Assembly: GCA_030141605.1 (NCBI GenBank)
Contig: JAQGDQ010000015.1
Location: forward strand, 310,001-374,000
From: Tubiluchus corallicola
Lineage: Eukaryota > Priapulida > Priapulimorpha > Priapulimorphida > Tubiluchidae
Reading direction: 5' to 3'
DNA length: 64,000 nt
Part shown: piece by piece, positions 23,620-37,700 of the stretch
Position numbering within the stretch: position 1 is the first letter of the stretch
How the letters are laid out: each line of letters starts with the position of its first letter
Notes under the pieces: generated by a model
Seen by the model: the letters and a program-made list of their open reading frames with translations, nothing else
Told to the model about the DNA's origin: nothing
Database searches by the model: none
Made by a program: the position numbers and the translations under genes

Positions 23620-26450
23620 GATTATGGATTGACAAAAACTCTATAAATGACATGTAATAAGTTAAATTAAAACTGATAATAAATGAAGCATTAATTTACA
23701 ATGTTTAGTGCGCGTAATGTTGCCTCACACACACACTGCAGGCTTTAAAGTTCGCTTAAAAAATTTAGTTACAGTTATAATAAAAATGTGAATAGTAAGC
23801 CAGAAGTCTACATTTTACAGGGACTAATACATAGACCAATCTGTACTACTAGAATGGGATGTAAAAATTTTACTAGTTCAAATAGATTTATGTAGAATGA
23901 GATGTCTAGTACTTATTTGATCGCGTTGTTTCGTTCGTGTTCTTGTGGACAGTTTACTTTGCCAGTCAAGCAAGAATGAGATTTGGCATGCGTAACTTGA
24001 CTTAAACAAACTGCCGGATGTCCCTCATCCAAACTAACTTTGTGGCTCTGGATATTACAACTCACTTGAACTTGCTAACACAACATAATGGATTCAAAAC
24101 TTTAAAAACTGTAACGATAAGCTTTTACTTGCTTTTCAGTAATATGCTTCTATGTTGCTTTTCTTTGTAAGCAAGGATGCAACATCACCACAAAGCTATT
24201 TTCTTTTCCCTTTATCAGCGAATGTTGCAAAATCATAAATTTAACGTCAATGGTAGTTTAACAATTAGCACATTCAAACGAATTTTAAGGAATAAATAAT
24301 ACAAATTTACATAATGTTATAGACACTAGCGAAACCTGTCAAAATCATTTTGCATAACGTTGAAACAGTGTTGAATTGAAAAAGGTATTGGATTCATCAC
24401 TAATGATAAAAAAATGCATGAGGCAGAAATCTTTAACTGGGATTCAAACTCAAACCACTCAGATGTAAAAGTTCTGGCGCTCTAGCTGAGATATTTCCAC
24501 TTTCATTAACTATGATTGTTTATTAACAATTATAGTGATAGCTCACAATATCAGAACACTCTTTGGTCATGCATGTTGCACAAGAAAACGTTTAAGACAC
24601 AAATTTTAAGTTATTCAGCCTGAAATTAGTCAGTCGATGTTCATACTGATTTAGGTGTCTTCAGAAAAAATTACACCCTGGTCATTCTCTTTCTTTATGA
24701 GCTTTTCAATACATCTCAGATAACTGAGATTCACAACAACTCTTTATTATTAAAATAAATGTTACACTAATAATATTAATGTAAATGCAATATTAATGTT
24801 AATTTTTTTATTATAAAATAAATAATAATAATCATAATCATCTTTTCTATTTATCTAGCAACACATATACAGTTATAATACAATTAATTTGGAAAAAAAT
24901 GTAAAGAAAGGGCAGCGAAAGACCAATTCGTCATCTAGTCAGCTGTAATTTGGTTAGTGATGAACATTTTTATAAGCGCTGTACTACAGTGTACTAGTGT
25001 TAGTACTGCTTGTAATAAAGATTTAATTGTTACAAATAACACATTAAATTGATATGCTTATAATGTGTTAATACAAATCATATGCAGTAATAATAAGTGT
25101 ATAATAAAAAATCGAACAAGAAGTGAAAATAAAACTCTGACAACGGAAACATACAAACATTGGCAACTTAAATATACTTCATGACGCAAGCATAATTCTT
25201 TGACGGCCAAAAAATAAATTACCATGTAAATAATAGAAGTGAAAATCGGGTGTATCTATATATAGGTATATTGAAGTATATTAAATTGGGCATTAATTTT
25301 CATGCACAGGCATACAGAAGTTATAATTCACGTAACAAAAAGCGGATCATGAGGGGAACAGCCGGAATAAAAAATTACATTGCAAACAATATTGTAAGTT
25401 GTGTGTTATAGTCGTGCATAAGCAAGCGAATGTATAATGGAGTCATTAAAAAATTACAGAGCGATTTTCGATGATATGAGTTAAAATCAATAGGCAGGCA
25501 TTTAAAGCACAAAAAATTACCTGTATGACTGCACGAGGAGATGCATGAAAACAATTGGAGTCCAAACTTCAAAATATAAATATTCTAGACTTTGCAAACT
25601 TGAAATTGATCTACAGGAGTTAGACCATAAACAAATTAAATATTGAAATTAATTGAACCTGCTATAACAGTAATTGCTCTTGCACACAGTTACACAAATT
25701 ATTGTAGAGAGCAAAGGGAATAATTATAAAATTAATGTACGTAAGAAAAGAGATACGGCATGGAACATTTGCACTTGCTCGACATCTCCATATATGGCCT
25801 CACCACATACACCCGGCAGCCACATGAATCTCGAACTTGTAATGTTTTAGTCACACTCTTACTTAGGACGAATATTATCACACGTTAAACCGTTCTATCA
25901 ACTCTTTTCTAAATTTTACTTAACATCGAAATTATTATGATTTATAAGTTTGTTCCTACCTACTCCAACTTGCTTGTCGGTTAATCAATTAAATGCATTT
26001 TATATCATGCAAGTGAAATTAAGTGCATGTACATAGCGTATTCACCGAGTATAGAGCGCGTGTATATCTTACAGTACTACCAAGTACTAATTATTGCTAA
26101 CCACAACTGGTACTAATTTGATGATTTTTTCCATCATCGCGTGTAAAAGAGTCAAATTGAACTTTTAAAACAACAAATTAGTTCTAAAAAACAATTTTCA
26201 TTTCTATAAAGCACATTTCAAGCAATAGCAGAAACTATTCCCTTTTCACTGATACACAACAGAAACAGTAATGTCATTGGTCAAAACTGTAACGGTTACC
26301 ACCACAGTGTAGATGTAGTAAACAAAGTACCAAGTAAATAATGTTTTTTATTCATGGTACACACCGTGAAGGCGAGAACGTTAGACTAGTGCTTAGTAAA
26401 TTTTGTCACAAATTCAAAAGCCTATTTATTGTTTTTGGACTAAAATGAAT
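23620..26450. other. Gene-poor region upstream of the ZNF106-like start
   Basis: No exon chain is recognisable on either strand. This is where the promoter and any 5' UTR exon of the ZNF106-like gene would be expected, but I cannot place a start site. The only item with structure is the tRNA-like sequence at 24425-24498. Confidence 0.4.
24425..24498 (-). pseudogene. tRNA-Lys(UUU)-like pseudogene or SINE head
   Basis: On the minus strand this 74-nt stretch has the order of a tRNA. There is an acceptor-like pair GGAAATA/GATTTCT, a D-arm remnant TCTCAGCTAGAGC, an anticodon arm CAGAACTTTTACATCTG with loop CTTTTAC (anticodon TTT), and a B-box-like GAGTTTGAATCCC. The T stem does not pair, the D loop is short and the anticodon stem has a mismatch next to the loop, so it is unlikely to be functional. 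No SINE body is obvious downstream. Confidence 0.4.
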
Positions 26451-26459
26451 TATAAAATT

Positions 26460-28100
26460 GTTATTGTTATTGATGTTTTCTAGTTTCTTTCAAAGTCTCA
26501 TTCCACCTATTGTAGGCATTGACACAATAACATTTATTAGAGTATTCCATCCACATCTATCTGCAGCTAACAGCATAAGTTCTTCTACTCCTAAAGATAG
26601 ATTTGACTGAAGTTGTTGAACACCTTTATTTGTTTTAGCTATCCGAGTTGTTTCTGGTTTGCCAGGTGGTTTTTTGCAAGGTTGTAAAGTTTCCTTTAAG
26701 GCAGTTCTTACTGGTGCTTCAGTTGGTTGAAGTTGTCCTAGGGATCTTAATCTTCGAATCATGACTTTGACGTTCTGGTGTATAAATCTTAATTTTTGAT
26801 TATATATATGACCATCTTATCTTTAAATCTTTCCGACCTCTATGAAATATGTTGATCTGCTTTTTGTGAGTAATCGTTAAACCCCAAGTTTCACTGCTGT
26901 ACATAAATATGCTGGTAACAGAAGCATTAAATAATCGAAGTTTTATGATAAGACTTAATTTCTTGCTAGTTAATACGTTCTTGTGTTGAAGAAAACATGC
27001 ATGGCTTGTTGCTTGCTACGTTTAATATAATCTTCAATGTTTAGAAAAGTGCCCATGTACTTGCACTTTTTCCAAAACTGATTACCATCTCTTGCAATAA
27101 CATATTCTTCTGTTTTTGATTGGTATGCTTAAGATTTCTTTTGTCTAGTTTTTTTTTGGGAAATCCCTTTTTATTGTGTTAGTTTGAAAATTTGATACGC
27201 TGATTCATTGAATATCATCTTCATATCGTTGATCAATAAAGAATGCTTCGTAGGATTCCAAACCAGGAGAGTGGTCCAGAGTATGTTGAGGAAGGATCAC
27301 AGACAGTGGTATCGTAATCATGAGCATTATTTGAAGAAGTTTGGAACTGCAGTGCATTTGCTAGGCAGAGCGTGAAAAGCATTGAACTAAGACCGTCCCC
27401 CTGAGGGACACCAATATTGGAACTAAAAGTTCTTCCTAAGGTGTTCCCAACTTTTACAATCATTTAGTAGAATTATAATAATGTGCATTTCATCTGGTTG
27501 TAGTGTGGTTTGTAGGTCATCGAAGAGAATTCCTCTTTCTACAGTATCAAATGCCTTGCTCATATCAAGCAACAAGACTGTGATTTGATAAGAACTGGAT
27601 ATGACTGCTTTTTCTGCTAGTATTTTTGCTGACATTATCAGTTCAGTGCTCCCCTCCCTATATGCTTCTTCCCTCCCTATATGCAGCTTAACTTGGTGGA
27701 ATGTTGCCTTTAATCTGCCATGTATGCGTCTGATCATGCATATTGCCGAAATTTTCCTTAACAAACTCAGCAGTATAATTGGTCTTAAATTTCCTACTGG
27801 TCCTTTCTTCTTTTTAGGTTTTTGAATAGGCGCTAATATTCCCCGCTTAAATTCTTTTGGAAAGTTTCCTGTTTCTGCAATAGTGTTTAGTAAATTTTAT
27901 ATTCCAATGCTAATGATCTTTGGCCCATAGTTTAGCTGTTCTGTTACAAGATTATCTATACCTGCACTTTTTCCATTCTTTAAAGATTTTATTGCTTTTA
28001 AAACCTCTTCGGGAACAAAAGGTAGTTTTCCGCAAGGTTGCCATTCTCGATCAGCAAAATTTATGTAGATCAATTTCATTCCGGGATTTCTACTTGACAT
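26460..28100 (-). mobile_element. Decayed non-LTR retrotransposon (LINE) reverse transcriptase
   Basis: The minus strand, in several broken frames, carries the ordered landmarks of a LINE polymerase. These are LKAIKSLKNGKSAGIDN (about 28040-27960), PVGNLRPIILLSLLRKI (about 27800), LLDMSKAFDTVERGILF (about 27570-27520) and NIGVPQGDGLSSMLFTLCLAN (about 27410). Much further on is a C-terminal end with RRLRSLGQLQ and GVEELMLLAADRCGWNTLINV (26760-26490). The catalytic YADD box is not visible and the frame is interrupted repeatedly, so this is a fossil. No matching 5' endonuclease was found upstream. Confidence 0.8.
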
Positions 28101-29422
28101 ACACTGTGCATGCGTTACTTGTTGCCTTATTTCTATTTTAATGTATCTAACGTAATTTTGTAAACAATTTGCTATAATTATAAAGTTCGATTTCGCTTTT
28201 CATTTAATCATTTTTTTGTGTTTTATAATAATTTCATTACTTCAACACTTTTTTTACAAAATTAAAAATGGGGTCGATTTGGGGCTTTTCATTCAATTTG
28301 TACAAGGGCCCCCAGCCTAGTTGTTACGCAACTGTTTAGTAGTAAATGATTTTAACGAGTACTATAATTATGCAAGACTAGAAATAATGAACGAGATAAA
28401 GAATCTTACTGAATTTTAGTCAGCATGATTAGCCATTTGTCTAATGTTGTTCATTTGTACTTCCGACTTCAAATAAAGATTATGAATATGATTATGATAT
28501 TCAGTCATAAAGTATCTTATAAGCTGAGGTTATAAATTATTCTCAACTTATTTGCTTCTGTTTCTTGTTTTGTTTTGTATGATTTATATTTGCCTTATTT
28601 TTCCTTGGTTTAATCTATTATATGTTTTTCTCGACAGCTTTGGTTGATCATTCTACTGTTTTTTTGTTTTGTTTTTTTGCCGGATTTTTTAGGTAATGCT
28701 CAAATTATGCATATTCTGTTATCTTAAAAATCTCAAGTTATTTTTATTGTGTTTGCTTCGCATGATTCATAGTATTTTAGAATTGTAAATCTTTCGTTAT
28801 TTAAACTATATGTTCTACAGTATTACGATACCTATCATTCAATTGCCAAATTAACACACATCAACCGAATACAAATTTAAATTGATAACGACGCCATAAT
28901 TAAGTTTATTTAATCATAACTATTTAAGGGTGGCTGACTTGATAACCTACGGGTTCTTCGCTGCCCTTCTCCTTTGCTTTAAAATATTCCATGTAGTCTT
29001 TATACTGTATTTTTATCGTTCTAACGGAGATAATAAATAATTGAATTGAATTGAAATCAACAAGGAGCTTCGGAAAGAACCACTATGTTAACTTAATGCG
29101 AATTACATAATTCATAATGAAAGTTTAAAACAATAAAATGTTAATAAAATAATAACTGATTGTGTTCCTGTAACGTATCATCTTTCTTATTAACAATGAA
29201 TGACTACATTAAAGTACAACTAACATTACTCAGTATAATCATGTTTATTTGAATCAGGATCACATCAGCCATTATGATTAATATTACTACGGAGGCTTAT
29301 TATTACTATAACGAATATGTTTCAGTGTTCTTTGAAACACGCAGTATTCTAAAGTATCACTGTAATTTGGAATCATTTTTGAAGCCAATAGAAGCTAGTT
29401 TTTTGAAAAGAGATGCGATCAG

Positions 29423-29464
<42 letters not shown>

Positions 29465-30740
29465 TACACACACAAACGAGCGAACAAACAAGTGCACACA
29501 TGTACATACTGACCAAGTAGCAGACTCAGCCTAACTATGACTAACACCAGAAAGGGCGCCTTGGCTGATTGGTAGTATGGCAGGTTTGTCAGTCCAGCAG
29601 AATTGGCGGTAAGGCAGGTTTGGTAAGTGTGGCAGTGATGCAGCAGTGAGAGTTCATGTGAAGCATTTAGAGAAAGACCTTGTGAGTCTCCTACAAGCTG
29701 TTCAAGGATGTATGTGTTTCACGTGGTATGTTAGAGCATTAGAAGTTTTACAACATTTCGTGACGCTCGTAAAAATCTTACACGGAACACTTACCATATT
29801 TTAGAACAAAGTCAGCCGCCCACTTGTACTTCGTCTTCATATGCGTATTCGTGTGCAATCGAGCAGTTTTTCTTAGATCTCGGGTTGAGAATGCGTCTCT
29901 TACTAACAAGCTGTAGAACTCTCGTCAGAGACTACCGAATATGTCTTACGTATAAAATTGAGGTGGTTTACAATGCAAGATTCAGTGTAAATCCAAAAAT
30001 ATTTAGTGTAAATATCTTCATTGAACAAGTTTTGAACTAATGTCTCTGTGCTTGATTATTTTCATTGAATAAGCTATGAAATGTCTCGATCTGTACGTGA
30101 TTACTTTGATTTAATAAGTTTTGAAATGTCTCTGTATGTGTCGGTAAATAATTACTGTACCTGCACAGTGTTGTTATACACTGCACAGTGGATAATTACA
30201 AAAATATTTTCTAACCATGCATAGTATCATTTTAGTGGCAATATCTTCATGTACATATTGGGTTACTTGCCTATTGAGTTTTTGTATGTTGCTTACAATA
30301 CCACCATTTTAGCATTGCCATAGAGTAATTTTATTGTAAAAAATCATAATACAAAGTTACTCTATCGTGATAGAATTCATTTTAAAATAAAAATTTAGAA
30401 TATGAAGTACTGTATTGCAACATCACAATATGAAAACTGGCTAACAACGAGAGTGAGACCAGCTTCACACATTACGAGTTGTTTGTAAAGATTACATCGA
30501 AAAAAATTTTTCACAAGAACAGCCAATAAATGCAATAGAAATAGTATTACATTTTAACTGAAAATATGGCCAGCTCTTTACTTGTAACAACAATTATTTG
30601 TAAAAACAATCCTTCAGGCTGATCTCCAGCTGTTATAATTGCATCACTATAATCTGTATCATTACGATGATGCTTCAACGATTTGCAGGAGCATTGATAT
30701 GCTCACTCAGACATGAAACAAATACTTTTTATGAACTAAA
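28101..30740. other. Region without supported genes
   Basis: I found no exon series. A sequence ending AATAAATAATTGAATTGAATTGAA at about 29050 looks like the short-repeat tail of a LINE 3' end. A CA microsatellite lies at 29424-29474. A TGGCTGATTGGTAGTATGGC stretch at about 29562 resembles a tRNA A box but has no matching arms. Confidence 0.4.
29424..29474. repeat. CA dinucleotide microsatellite
   Basis: About 19 to 25 CA units with a few interruptions at the right end. Confidence 0.95.
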
Positions 30741-30745
30741 ACTAT

Positions 30746-30751
30746 TTTATT
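30746..30751 (-). terminator. Candidate polyadenylation signal of POLR2A
   Basis: Reads AATAAA on the minus strand, about 990 nt after the stop codon. I did not see a closer canonical hexamer, so the 3' UTR would be long. Confidence 0.3.
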
Positions 30752-31196
30752 AGCAGGTTTCAGTACACAATTTGAATTGAGAAACATTAACATGTAAACT
30801 TCAAGACACAAATTCTTATAATTGTTCAGTTACTAGTAAAAAACAATCACGATTCTCTCATCCTTTTTATCCCACACTATCACAACAGCAATACTTCACC
30901 ATCACATAGCATTATGTTTACCATCAGAGCAAATAGCAAGTGGCCATAGACAACATAAGCATTATAGTACATAAATTAAATTATTAATGACAATCGACTG
31001 AAATGATTATGCAATCTCTCATGGGTGTTGCTCCTATTTTGTATTTTGTCTTCTCAGACTATGCGATCAAACAACACATCATCAATTGGGCTGTAAAGCC
31101 CAATACCAAGAAAGTAATTATGGTAATAATTATACTGATAAAGTAATTATGGTAATAATTAATGTAAAAGCTGTTGAAAGGACTTTACAAATGTTT

Positions 31197-31254
31197 ACAC
31201 AAAGTTTACTGCAAGACTATTAGCAACACAAAGTTTACTGCAAGACTATTAGCA
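31197..31254. repeat. Perfect 29-bp tandem duplication
   Basis: ACACAAAGTTTACTGCAAGA... occupies 31197-31225 and is repeated exactly at 31226-31254, in the presumed POLR2A 3' UTR. Confidence 0.95.
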
Positions 31255-31740
31255 CGTATTGGTATTTTATATAAGTTATTTTTAAGTGTACAAATGCACA
31301 ACAAAAAATTAGTTATTAGATACACAAATTCCAAACTAAACCAAATTCAAACAAAACAGGAAATTTTTATACATTCATATTCATATTTACATCTTTGTGT
31401 TGCAGCTGCAGTAAACACAATTCCAATGAGTAATAACTGTACTTTAAAAAAATTTTCTTGGATGAACCAATTGACCCAACTGTTAAGGTTAAATAAATAT
31501 ACTGCTAGCCATTATAAAAATAAACAAAATGGAATGATTATACTAATTAGGATTTCTTTGCTTATTTTTGAAGTTTTACTGACTTTGGGATTTTTATCTG
31601 TTTTTTCATCTTTCGTGACCTATAAACGGGCACATAATAAATGACAATCCTATAGAATAACACATTAAATTTACAGTTTCAACAATTCCAGAAAAATGGA
31701 AAGAGCAAATTCTTGCTCCACTTACTTTACAGCGTCACCA

Positions 31741-34700
31741 TTAATCTTCATCACTTTCATCGACAGTGGGACTGTAAGTAGGAGAGGTTGGGGAGTATGT
31801 AGGACTGGTCGGGGAATATGAAGGAGTTGGTCCTTCTGGTGTTGCAGGGCTAAAAGAAGGACTTGTAGGTGAATAAGATGGACTCGCTGGGGAATATGAG
31901 GGACTCTCAGGACTGTATTTTGGTGAGGTGGGACTGTACTCAGGTGAAGCAGGACTATAATGAGGTGAAGAAGATGAAGGACTATACTGAGGTGAAGATG
32001 GGCTGTACTGTGGCGACATTGGGCTGTACTTGGGAGAGGTGGGACTATACTGAGGTGTTGATGGTGTGGGACTGTACTGTGGGGAGGTTGGGCTATACTG
32101 GGGTGATGACGGGCTATACTGTGGAGACGTTGGTGTATAGGTGGGGCTTGTGGGACTATATGTAGGGCTGGTTGGAGAATACTTAGGACTACTGGGCGAA
32201 TAAGATGGAGAAGCAGGGCTGTAAGAGGGGCTTGTAGGACTATATGATGGGCTTGTTGGGCTGTATTTTGGTGATGATGGTGCATACTGTGGAGAACTTG
32301 GCGAGTAGCTAGGGCTTTGAGGGCTGTAACTCGGAGAAGTAGGACTATAACTCGGAGACGTAGGACTGTACTTAGGACTACTCGGTGAGTAACTGGGACT
32401 GGTAGGTGAATAACTTGGAGAAGTGGGTGAGTAGCTGGGTGATGTAGGGCTATAGTTAGGGGATGTTGGACTATAGCTAGGGCTGGTTGGGCTGTAGCTA
32501 GGGCTTGTGGGACTATAGCTGGGGCTGGTGGGGCTATAACTTGGACTTGTTGGACTGTAGCTAGGACTAGTTGGGCTGTAGCTTGGTGACGTAGGACTGT
32601 AAGATGGGCTAGTCGGAGAATAAGATGGGCTTGTTGGCGAGTACTTGGGTGAAGTTGGCGAATAACTAGGGCTCGTTGGAGAGTAGCTGGGTGATGTTGG
32701 ACTGTAGCTAGGACTAGTAGGGCTATAGCTAGGGCTTGTCGGACTATAACTGGGACTGGTGGGGGAATAACTAGGGCTTGTTGGCGAATAACTTGGACTA
32801 GTTGGGCTATAGCTTGGTGATGTAGGAGAGTAGCTTTTCTGAGCTGGTGAATAGCTGGGGCTTGTAGGACTGTATGTAGGACTGGTACTTGAATAACCAG
32901 GTGATGTAGGGCTGTAAGAAGGAGAAGTTGGTGAATAACCAGGACTGCGAGGAGTTAATGACCCTGGAGAACTTGCAATGTAAGCAGGCGAAGCAGGGCT
33001 GTAACTAGGCGACAGTGGACCAGCAGGCGACGGTATGTACGGACTTGCAGGAGATCCTGGGCCAGGTGAACCAGGTTGCGGAGACCAAGCAGGTGAATAA
33101 CCTGGAGAAAAACCGCTAGCATCACTTGCTGCTGATGGAGAAAATGCTGCTGCACCCGGTGTCATTCCACTACCCAAACCTGGTGACCAAGCATCCACAT
33201 AACTTGGAGTTGCACCCGATCCCCAAGGTGTCATTTGTGGAGACATGCCACTAATTGGAGTTGCAGCACTACCAAAAAACATGCCATCTCCTGGGCCCAT
33301 CATCATGCTGCCAGTCATGTTAGTTGGTAACTCTATACCGTGCTTGCATTTTTCTGCATCAAGCAGTAAGTCAAAAGACCCAGTTCCTACTCTTGCAAGT
33401 TGACCAAGCATTATATTCTCCGACACACCTTTCATTAAATCAACTTCAGCATGTGCAGCTGCATCCATTAATACGTCAACAGTTTCTTCAAATGAACACC
33501 TCATAAGTGCTCCAGTGTCCTGCCTGTTAATTCCATGTCGTGTTATGGCCATAAGATGACCCTTCTGAGTCATAATATCACAAAGTAAAGCCAAATGACG
33601 GTAGTTTACGTAAGATCCATCAAAAGAAATTACATGATTCATTTCCCTCTCTATTGCTTTTCGTACTGCTTCAATGCCCATTACTGAGAATATTTCGCAT
33701 ATGTCATTAGATGTTGTTCGTACAGGATCTACATCACGTTCACTTAGAACTTTCATAAGACTAGTACCATCAGTTTCAAGAAGCCATTCAGAGATAGGTT
33801 TAAATTCACCCTCATCTGTAATTATTATCCGTTTTTTGTTATCTGTGTTTGGTAAATGCATGTACACCTTGGATATTGATTCTATTCCTTGCAATGTCAT
33901 GTCACTAAGCATGTTAGCTTCAATACATCTTAAAAACATAGAATCATCCATTTTATCAACAACTTCTTCCTCATCTTGAAATTTGCTGTCTTCATTATTC
34001 ATAATGCGTATGCGAAGTACCAACTTCTCAGCATTATCATCATTAAAGATGCAATTTAGATCATCACCAAATGCAGCATTAATTTTCTCCGATATCTGCT
34101 CCATAGTTAATTTCTTATCTGTCATTCGCTTTCTATCTAGCTCTATACGCAACAGCCACGGTGAAATGCGGGTTGGATGAAAATCTGGCATTTCATAGTA
34201 GATGTTTACAAATTCCTGATCTTCTGCAATGCATGTGTTCTGCGGATCAGGGTCGTAATAAATGGCAGTATTAGCAGTCACTTTTCGCAGTGTTGTATGT
34301 TCAAGTCTGCATAAGACATCTTTGGCTTTTTCAGCATCTCGAGCTGCTTGACCAATCAGGAAAACAGTTAATGATGGCGTTTTGGGGCGCTTTGATACAT
34401 TGATAATTTCTTTAAGTCTAGGCACACCAAGTGTCACATTTTTTGCAGACACACCAGCATAATGGAAAGTGTTTAGTGTCATCTGTGTGGCTGGTTCTCC
34501 TAAGCTTTGTGCTGCTAAAGGTCCAACCATCTCTCCGGGTTGTACCTGTGAATGCTGAAATCGACTTTCTATTTCGCCAAGCAACCACTCAAATGCCTCT
34601 GATGACAAGCGGTATTCTTCAATAACTCGCTTAGTACAAAGTGTAGAACGCACCATTGCATTTATGTTCAAGGTGGCATTTTGCTGTGCCTGTTTACTCA

Positions 34701-37700
34701 ATCTGTCCTCTCCATCTACAACAATTAATTTGTTGCACAACTCCCTGACACCATCTATTACTCGAAGTGGGTGCAAATCGGAAGGTGCACGAGTATTTAT
34801 GTGAAAAATCTTCTGAGCATTCCAAATCATTCTCTGCAAATTGCATGGCAAAACTACTCTACTGTTGCCGGTAGAAAAGACACTTCTTATGGCCTCTCTG
34901 TCTTGTTTTAATATTTCCCATTCTTGTTCAAGTTCAGCTAATACTTTTGCTGATCCCTGCAAATCACTTACTATGTCTTCATTAAGCAGTTTCTTGAGTT
35001 TTCTCTCATTTGCTATATCAAACTTGAACTTCTTTTCAAAAGCCTTGCTAGAAGGTTTCAATGAAGACATGGTTTGAAATTCTACCCTGGTACCATCAAG
35101 TCCATCTTCCCCATAACGCAACTGGATTAGCTGCTCCATACTATTTCGTACTGTTCCATCATAACGTATCATTACGGATTCCATGGCTTTGATTAGTCTG
35201 CGCTGGATATACCCGGTTTCTGCAGTTTTAACAGCTGTATCAATCAATCCTTCTCGCCCTCCCATAGCATGGAAAAAAAATTCTGAAGGCGTCAAACCAG
35301 CCAGGTAAGAATTTTCAACGAAACCTCTGCTTTCAGGTCCGTAATCATCCTTAATGAAATGAGGCAATGTTCTATGACGAAATCCAAATGGTATACGCTT
35401 TCCTTCAACATTCTGTTGACCTACACAGGCAATGACTTGAGATATGTTAATTTTGGAACCCTTTGACCCAGCTACTACCATAGACTTGAAGTTGTTAAAA
35501 TCTGACAATGATTTCTGCGCACTGCTACCTGTCTTATCTCTTGCATCATTCAGGATCCTATTCACTTGATTTTCAAATGTTTGCCTGAGTGTGTTTCCTG
35601 GAGTTGGCTCCAATTCATCATTGTGTGCCTTCTCAATGACATCTATCACGTCTTGCTTAGCTTTCTTGATGGTATTTTGAATATCTGTGTATGTAGATGG
35701 ATCAGCAATACAGTCCCCAATACCAATTGAGTGTCCTTCAAGTAACAGCCAATTATTGACAACAGTCTGAATATTACCATACAGCTCAGCTGTTATCTTA
35801 TGCCCCATTTCTAACATAACTACATGCATAAGAGAGCCAGCTGAGGCACCGACAGTCTTCTTACAAATAATGCCACAAATCAGTTCTCCTCCTTCAATCA
35901 ACACTTTAGTGTCGCCTGGTGAAATCCACCGATATGGTCCGTTATCCTCATCATCAGGATGTGTACTGTGTGTCCTCACACAATTTGTCATGCCTGGAAT
36001 GATAAGAGAAAACAACTGCTTGCCAGTCCAAAGTGGTTTTGGCTTCACAATAGCTGGTTGAGGCATTTTACCATCCCAAGAAGGCAACCACATAAGCAAA
36101 TTCATCATCTCGTGTTTTTCAAGAAAAATGTCTCTTTTTGTCATTTTCCTTACGGCGCAAAGGGTATCTTGTACAATGCCCATACATGGGCGATTAGATT
36201 GAGGAGTGATGATGTTCCTTGGCACCATCATAATCTCCGTTACTTCTGCACGTGTCTCCATTGACTGTGGAACATGCAAGTTCATTTCATCACCATCAAA
36301 ATCAGCATTGTAAGGTGTGGTCACACTAAGGTTCAATCTGAATGTTGACCAAGGAAGAATTTTCACTCTATGGCCCATCATAGACATTTTGTGCAGCGTT
36401 GGTTGACGATTAAATATGACCACATCATCATCCCTTATGTGTCGCTCTACTTTGTAACCACACTGCAAATGCAAATCACTAGGTTTTGGATGAAATCTGA
36501 GATCAATCCTGTCTCCATTATCTCGAATAATATACTTTGCACCGGGATACTGGTTTGCTCCTCTCTGAACTAACGCTTGCATTCTATCAATGTTAAAGGG
36601 AGTAACAATTTCAGGAAATGTTAGATTAGATGCAATTGTTCTAGGAACACCAACCTGGTCAATTGCCAAATTTGGATCAGGGGTGATAACAGCACGTGCA
36701 CTAAAATCTACACGTTTACCCATGAGGTTACCGCGAATTCGACCCTCCTTGCCTTTCAGTCTTGCTTTTATGGACTTCAGTGGTCGACCCGATTTTTGTA
36801 GTGCACGCTGCATCCCAGGACTTTCATTGTCAACTAAAGTGCCAACATGAAATTGCAGCATTTTCACATCCTCTGCAATAATATGAGCAGCAGCCCCATT
36901 CTGTTCATCTCTTATTAACTGGTTGTTTGACTTCACAATATCAGAAAGTTTATGAGTAATGTCATCTTGGTTTCTAGCACTGCCAAACATTACAACTGCT
37001 GGACGCACACAGAGAGGTGGGATAGGCAAAACTGTAATTAACATCCAATCTGGTCGTGTGTACTTTGGGTCCATCCCCAGCACATGAGAATGCTCATCCG
37101 GTATATTCTTGAAGATCTCATGCACGTGTTCAGCTGTAAGTACAATCTTTTTCTCCTGAGAATCCTCATTAATGTGCTTCCATTCAGCTGTTAACTCTAA
37201 ACCCATTCTCCTAATTTTTGGTTGATATCGACCACAACCACCATGACCTTTTGGGCGTGGCTCTTCTTCTCCTTCCTGACCAAGGTCAAAGCCAAATTTC
37301 GACTTGTCCATTTCATCACCACCCTCGCATATGTTTTTACCTTTGCACAAGTCATATACATGCGCAAGTCGTTTACGAGGCTGACCTTTGGATTTAGACG
37401 AAATGTCTTTAATTTTTGGATGATTAGGATCTACCAACAACTTTGCACAATAGAAACAGACGCAACGCAATACCTTGATAGTTTTACTCAAAAAGCCAAT
37501 GTGAAAAACTGGCTTTGCTAATTCTATATGACCGAAGTGTCCAGGACAATCAGTCATTGTACAAGCACATGTTTGACATCTGGAAGCTCTGTCTGGAGCA
37601 CCTTGCCTAGGATCCATCAAGCCTCCAAGTTTTGGCTTTCCTCCCTCCATGGTCTCCGGATATTTGATCTCGCATACTGACATACGCCTGACTTCATCTG

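Noticed and set aside
31174-31644. 156-codon open frame on the + strand
   Set aside because: It is antisense to the POLR2A 3' UTR, runs through a 29-bp duplication and has no recognisable domain.
31722-32285. Long alternative frames through the CTD
   Set aside because: Repetitive heptad DNA keeps other frames open; they are shadows of POLR2A.
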